A stretch of DNA of 52,896 nucleotides. It comes from Phoronis australis (lineage: Eukaryota > Phoronida > Phoronidae). Shown one piece after another: positions 44,601-52,896 of the stretch (position 1 is the stretch's first letter; each line of letters opens with the position of its first letter). A model generated the notes under the pieces. The model did not search any database, was not told the origin of the DNA, and saw only the letters and a list, made by a program, of their open reading frames with translations. The stretch lies in assembly GCA_002633005.1 (NCBI GenBank), contig NMRA01000025.1:1660304-1713199 (forward strand), read 5' to 3'. A program made the translations under genes and the position numbers.

Positions 44601-46163
44601 GATGTTAGCTAATAGCTAGGTTTGTTCTGTTGCCATATTCCATTTTGTAAAATTTCCATTATTTACTGTTGAAAAAAATTACAATTTTCACAATTTTTTA
44701 TGTGATAAGTGTCAGAAGAATTACTGCAGTTGCCTGAAAATTTGAGAGGAAAATTATGATTGAAGTGTTAAAAAGAATTCGCCAAGAGTGTCCTACTGTT
44801 AAGGCATGGTAATGGTGCTGGCTCTGACTATAGAATATTAAGGCATGGTAATGGTGCTGGCTCTGACTATAGAATATTAAGGCATGGTAATGGTGCTGGC
44901 TCTGACTATAGAATATTAAGGCATGGTAATGGTGCTGGCTCTGACTATAGACAGAGGTGTGCCTCAAGTGGAGATTTGCAATATCTCTGTAGAGAGTCTC
45001 TGTGACATCTATGGCCACTTGTAAGATAGTTCTAGTTCGTCAGCGAGGCAATATCGACCATGCTGCAAAATGCAATTTACTTTTTATGATAAGGTCAACG
45101 TACAGCAATGTTTGCAAACACGTCCAAAAGTAAACTTTAAATGTTTTGTACATGTAAATTTTTTTTTAATTTTACCTTAATTTTCTAAATCCCGTTAAGA
45201 GTAGATGTTTACCGATGACTGAATACACAAAAATTCAATGTTATATGTAATCATAACCTTGGCTCAACATCCAATAGTAATCATAACCTTGGCTCAACAT
45301 CCAATAGTAATCATAACCTTGGCTCAACATCCAATAGTAATCATAACCTTGGCTCAGCATCCAATAGTAATCATAACCTTGGCTCAACATCCAATAGTAA
45401 TCATAACCTTGGCTCAACATCCAATAGTGATACCAATTCTTCAGCCATGTCTCACATGTTCTCTAATTTGGGTTTATATCTGGATTTAAGATATTATATT
45501 TACCTTCATATTTATCTTGTGCGTCTCTGAGTTCATGGAAATGCAGTGTACATAACTTCATTTGGAATAAATATTACCATGTTCAGTAACCATGACAAAT
45601 AAGAACAGTCCGAAACACACTATTTCTTAGAAATCAAATGGTATGAGAGAAGCCTGAAATGTTATTTTTTAGAACTTGAATGACTCAAGAAAAGTGTGGA
45701 ACGTTTTTATTTATTTTTTTCGAAATAAATCAGTTTGTTGATATTGCAGGTCCGTGTCCACTGGATTCTACAAACCCTAGCAGTTATTTGTGCTGTTGGT
45801 GGCGCTGCTGTCATTTACTACAATAAGGACCTCCATAGCAAGCCTCACTTTACTACATGGCACGGCCTTATAGGACTCATCACCGTCATCTACACAGTCG
45901 CACAGTCTACTGCTGGCATTACACTCCTGTATCCCAACTTTGTGAAATCAATCAAGCTTGCTCATCTCAAGATATATCACGCAACATCAGGACTTGTACT
46001 GTACACTTTTGTGTTTGCCAGTCTTTGGCTGGCAATGTTCTCTAACTGGTTCGTTACAAACGTGACAGGAACGTCGTGGTATGCTTGTTTCTGCTGCCCC
46101 TCAATTCTTGTTCTGGCAGTCATGCAGCAGATCACCACAACTTATTTGCCTAAAACACGGTGA
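41640..46163 (+). CDS. CYB561D2: Cytochrome b561 domain protein (CYB561D2-like)
   Basis: Exons 41640-41805, 42239-42276, 43582-43662 and 45750-46163 join to 232 aa, near the 222 aa of human CYB561D2. Proteins of this family are transmembrane di-haem ferrireductases that pass electrons from ascorbate across a membrane. About six hydrophobic segments are visible. The histidines expected as haem ligands are present in SWHP (exon 2), VHWILQ, TWHGLIG and YHATSGL (exon 4). The ATG at 41640 is preceded by an in-frame TAA, which supports this start, and is followed by a polar leader of about 30 residues (MQSVQTDKQSK...). All borders are GT-AG. Introns hold two minisatellites. It is divergent from NPRL2. 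Confidence 0.93.
44803..44953. repeat. 39-bp tandem repeat, about four copies
   Basis: The unit starting 'aaggcatggtaatggtgctg' is repeated almost without change in CYB561D2 intron 3. The open frame it makes on the minus strand is a repeat artefact. Confidence 0.95.
45247..45428. repeat. 30-bp tandem repeat, six copies
   Basis: The unit 'taatcataaccttggctcaa' plus 'catccaatag' is present six times with a single substitution seen in copy 4. 30 bp is a multiple of three, so it makes a long but meaningless open frame. It lies in CYB561D2 intron 3. Confidence 0.95.
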
Positions 46164-46511
46164 AGATACCCACGGACAAAGAAAAACTGCAATTTGTGAT
46201 GGAGGCAGCCTTGAGGACCAAGGATCACTGTACCATACTGCAATTTGACATGGAGTCAGCCTTCAGGACTAAGTATCACTGTACCATACCTGCCAATGAT
46301 GGGAATCCACAACTGAATTTTTTTGCCATGAAAATTTATTTGGTTTTGGATGTAGTCAGGTAGAGTACACAACCAATTGAAAGCATTGTGTTATTACATG
46401 CAATAAATAACCTCCTTGAAACGGTACCAGAATTTTCTGCACACAAGGCCGGGGCATTTATTTGGAAAAAATCAGCTTATAGACTAAACGTCAAGTTCAA
46501 GTATACACCCA

Positions 46512-46630
46512 GTGGCGGATCTAGGATATCACAAGGGGGGGCCCAACATTTTGTCTGGCTGTAAGCATTTGTGCAAACGATTGTAGATGCATATAGCACC
46601 GAATGGGGGGAGGTTGGGAGGGGGGTCATA
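46512..46630. mobile_element. GGATCTAG G/C-run repeat fragment
   Basis: 'agtggcggatctaggat' and a run of Gs followed by 'cccaacattttg', ending in 'ggttgggaggggggtcat'. It resembles the GGATCCA-ended elements at 11.6, 15.75, 21.9 and 25.4 kb. Confidence 0.45.
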
Positions 46631-48340
46631 ATGAACTGTTGAATGGCAGTGAGCTCCACTATGATCTATCAGTCACCGTGCAATACCTGGTCATTTTGTC
46701 CTTTATACGTGTATTGTACGTATAAGTTGTGTTGACACTTAACATTCAGTTCTGTTAATAACTTTTATTCACCGAGTCATTGATAATTCATGAGTATGAG
46801 AGTACAGATAGCTTGTGTAAAAGTTTTTGATAAAATGAAAATCAGTTTTTTTAAAAAAATTTATTGAAAACACTTGTTTTGCCATAAACATTTAACTATT
46901 ATACGCAACATTGTAGTCGCGTCTTCATAAAGGAGAACATTTTTGTTTTGGAGACAACCAATACGAGGAATACCACAAAATACAATATACAGTCAAGGTA
47001 AACTATATACAATATAGTCAATTTTGATACGAATGTTCAAGATGAAATTTCAAAACTGCTGTTAGTTTCCTAAATTTCGATTTAATTTTTGTTTTTTTCA
47101 ACTTTTTTATTTTTCATAAAATCATACAAATTCTATGTTGAATAGTCCCTCATGCCAAAGTGCACAAACAATTTAAAAATAATTCCTAATTCCTAGTATC
47201 TGAGAGTTTCATTTGAATTCTATCTATCATTTCTTAGATAATGTGATTAAGTCAAATAGAGACATTTTTAGTGTCTTGCATAACCTTAAAACAGTAATTT
47301 GTGAACAATCTGTCTACAAAAGATTTCTTTTAGTACTGAAATTTACACCATCAGGTTACAGAAATGTACACCAATTCATAGTGACACAATCGATGTTCTT
47401 GAAAAAAATCGCACACAAACTTAAAGCAAATTTTGACTTGTAGTTGTAATGTTCCATTTTATTTCTTCAACATCGGATCCACATTGTCACAGATTGCTCT
47501 CATCTTTGGTATTTTAACGTACCAATTGATTAATGCACATGGCTTCAACTGGGAAATGCACAATGAAAAGCTAAATTATGACTAAGATCCCATTCCTATA
47601 ACAGCACTTAGGCTCAGCGTTACTTAACAAATTTATTAATCGTAATACACGCTACAGATTCATAAAGTTACTTTTTGTGATCACCGACAAATATGAGACT
47701 ACAGCAAAGATTTCCAGGAAAGTTCGACTCCCAATGGTCCTCTGGACACGATGATACCAGAACCTCTGTTCTTTCACTCAAATCACACCTCTATTTAACT
47801 GGTGATTCCCCGACACTCAACAACTGGAAGTATCCTAGGTTATAACAGCTACGGAGTTATACACACATACAAACTTAGTCACTCGTAACAGAAACTAACT
47901 GCTCACTGCTCACTGTATCAGAACAGTTACACAGCTCCTAGCACATGTTTCCAAACACAATCTACAAGAATGTCAGCAATCATCCTAGTCATGAACAGTA
48001 TAACTGCCACATTTAGACAAACAGGTATTCAGTGAAAGAGATGCATCACCAACTTTTGATTTCATGAGGATACACGAACAGCAGGATATAAATAAAGGGC
48101 ACATCCAATAAAGGGCACATCCAATAAGGCAAACGTCCCTTAGCGGACAAGTGCAGTCAGAATTCTTATACCATGGAAATAGTAAAAAACTTACCATAAT
48201 TCAACATTCCAGTTTGGCCACCATGTTAAGTGTGGCGGCCATTTTGCTAGTGTGTGCTCATAAGGTCGTGACCTTATTAACAAAACATGTGCGTGATCTA
48301 GGCTAGTTCGTAAGGCACCTGCCTCAGTGAATATGTCCCC

Positions 48341-48445
48341 ACTGTAAACATGTTCCTGCTGTAAACATGCCCCTACTGCAAACATGCCCCTACCGTAAAC
48401 ATGCCCCTGGTGTAAAGATGTCCCTGCTGTGAACGTGCCCCATTT
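48341..48445. repeat. ~17-18-bp tandem repeat 'ctgtaaacatgcccct'
   Basis: About six imperfect units in the 3' flank of METAP2. A shorter doublet 'aaagggcacatccaat' lies just before it at about 48095-48127. Confidence 0.85.
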
Positions 48446-48500
48446 GTGAACACATGTGAGCACAGCTAGGTGACCACCAGTAACGAACCCGTAATGTGCG

Positions 48501-52677
<4,177 letters not shown>

Positions 52678-52896
52678 GAGCAACGCGGAGCGTTGAAATG
52701 CGCCCACAATTGCACCGCATACGGTATCCTTCTAGGGTTGTTTATTGGTACCATAAAGTGGCCAGTAGAGGGCATACTTTGCAAAATGGAAAGGCATGGT
52801 CATTGTCTCCTCAATAGGCTAGGGGCAAAATGTGAGTAATCTTCATAATACAAGCACATCCTATACACCAGTTGCTTAAAGCACCACAGAAACATA
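52678..52896 (+). repeat. Modular repeat head, third copy, cut by window end
   Basis: Nearly identical to 28230-28467, from 'gagcaacgcggagcgttgaa' onwards, with one small deletion. It continues past the window end. Confidence 0.9.

Larger units (their letters stand above)
46164..48500. other. Convergent intergenic region between CYB561D2 and METAP2
   Basis: This holds the 3' flanks of both genes. 'aataaataa' at about 46402 could end CYB561D2 transcripts. A 'ggcggatctagg' G/C-run element sits at 46512-46630. I see no coding exon. 46650-48080 holds AT-rich sequence with nothing recognisable. Confidence 0.5.

Noticed and set aside
45247-45428. Possible CRISPR-like array of direct repeats
   Set aside because: Units are contiguous with no unique spacers, in an animal intron; a minisatellite.

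Overview
The window is AT-rich animal genomic DNA with small coding exons, GT-AG introns and many short interspersed repeats. I place it in a marine invertebrate, most likely a non-vertebrate deuterostome (hemichordate, echinoderm or cephalochordate). That rests on overall look, the repeat style, the classical globin introns and the head-to-head NPRL2/CYB561D2 pair, which vertebrates also have. The species cannot be fixed from the sequence alone. Nothing bacterial, viral or CRISPR-like is present.

Seven genes can be read exon by exon. From left to right they are: the first exon of sedoheptulokinase SHPK (minus, 2834-3468, rest off the left edge); a three-exon globin (plus, 7632-9648); EEF1AKMT1, a lysine methyltransferase (plus, 22160-25832, four exons); an intronless SRR1-domain gene (minus, 26785-27684); NPRL2 of the GATOR1 complex (minus, 27693-41393, eleven exons, 390 aa); CYB561D2-like cytochrome b561 (plus, 41640-46163, four exons, 232 aa); and the 3' six exons of methionine aminopeptidase 2 METAP2 (minus, 48501-51884, 5' end beyond the right edge). 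NPRL2 and CYB561D2 are divergent, with 246 bp between their start codons. NPRL2 and the SRR1 gene are co-directional with only 8 nt between the stop of one and the ATG of the other, in different frames. The first canonical AATAAA on that strand lies after the SRR1 gene. This looks like a dicistronic (operon-like) transcription unit and is the most interesting arrangement in the window.

The other roughly 85 percent is non-coding. The 9.65-22.1 kb stretch has no gene I can support and is a nest of mobile-element debris. It holds two copies of an ~800 bp element with inverted termini, a ~480 bp fold-back, a duplicated CpG-rich promoter-like cassette, and an inverted pair around 18 kb. Introns carry minisatellites, a tRNA-derived SINE, modular repeats and four copies of a compact stem-loop element. 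Five places carry a hammerhead-ribozyme-like core on the minus strand, of the kind known from Penelope-like retroelements.

Two genes (EEF1AKMT1 and METAP2) each have a small, nearly perfect tandem duplication running across a splice site. Four single N bases lie at or beside repeats and may hide unresolved sequence.
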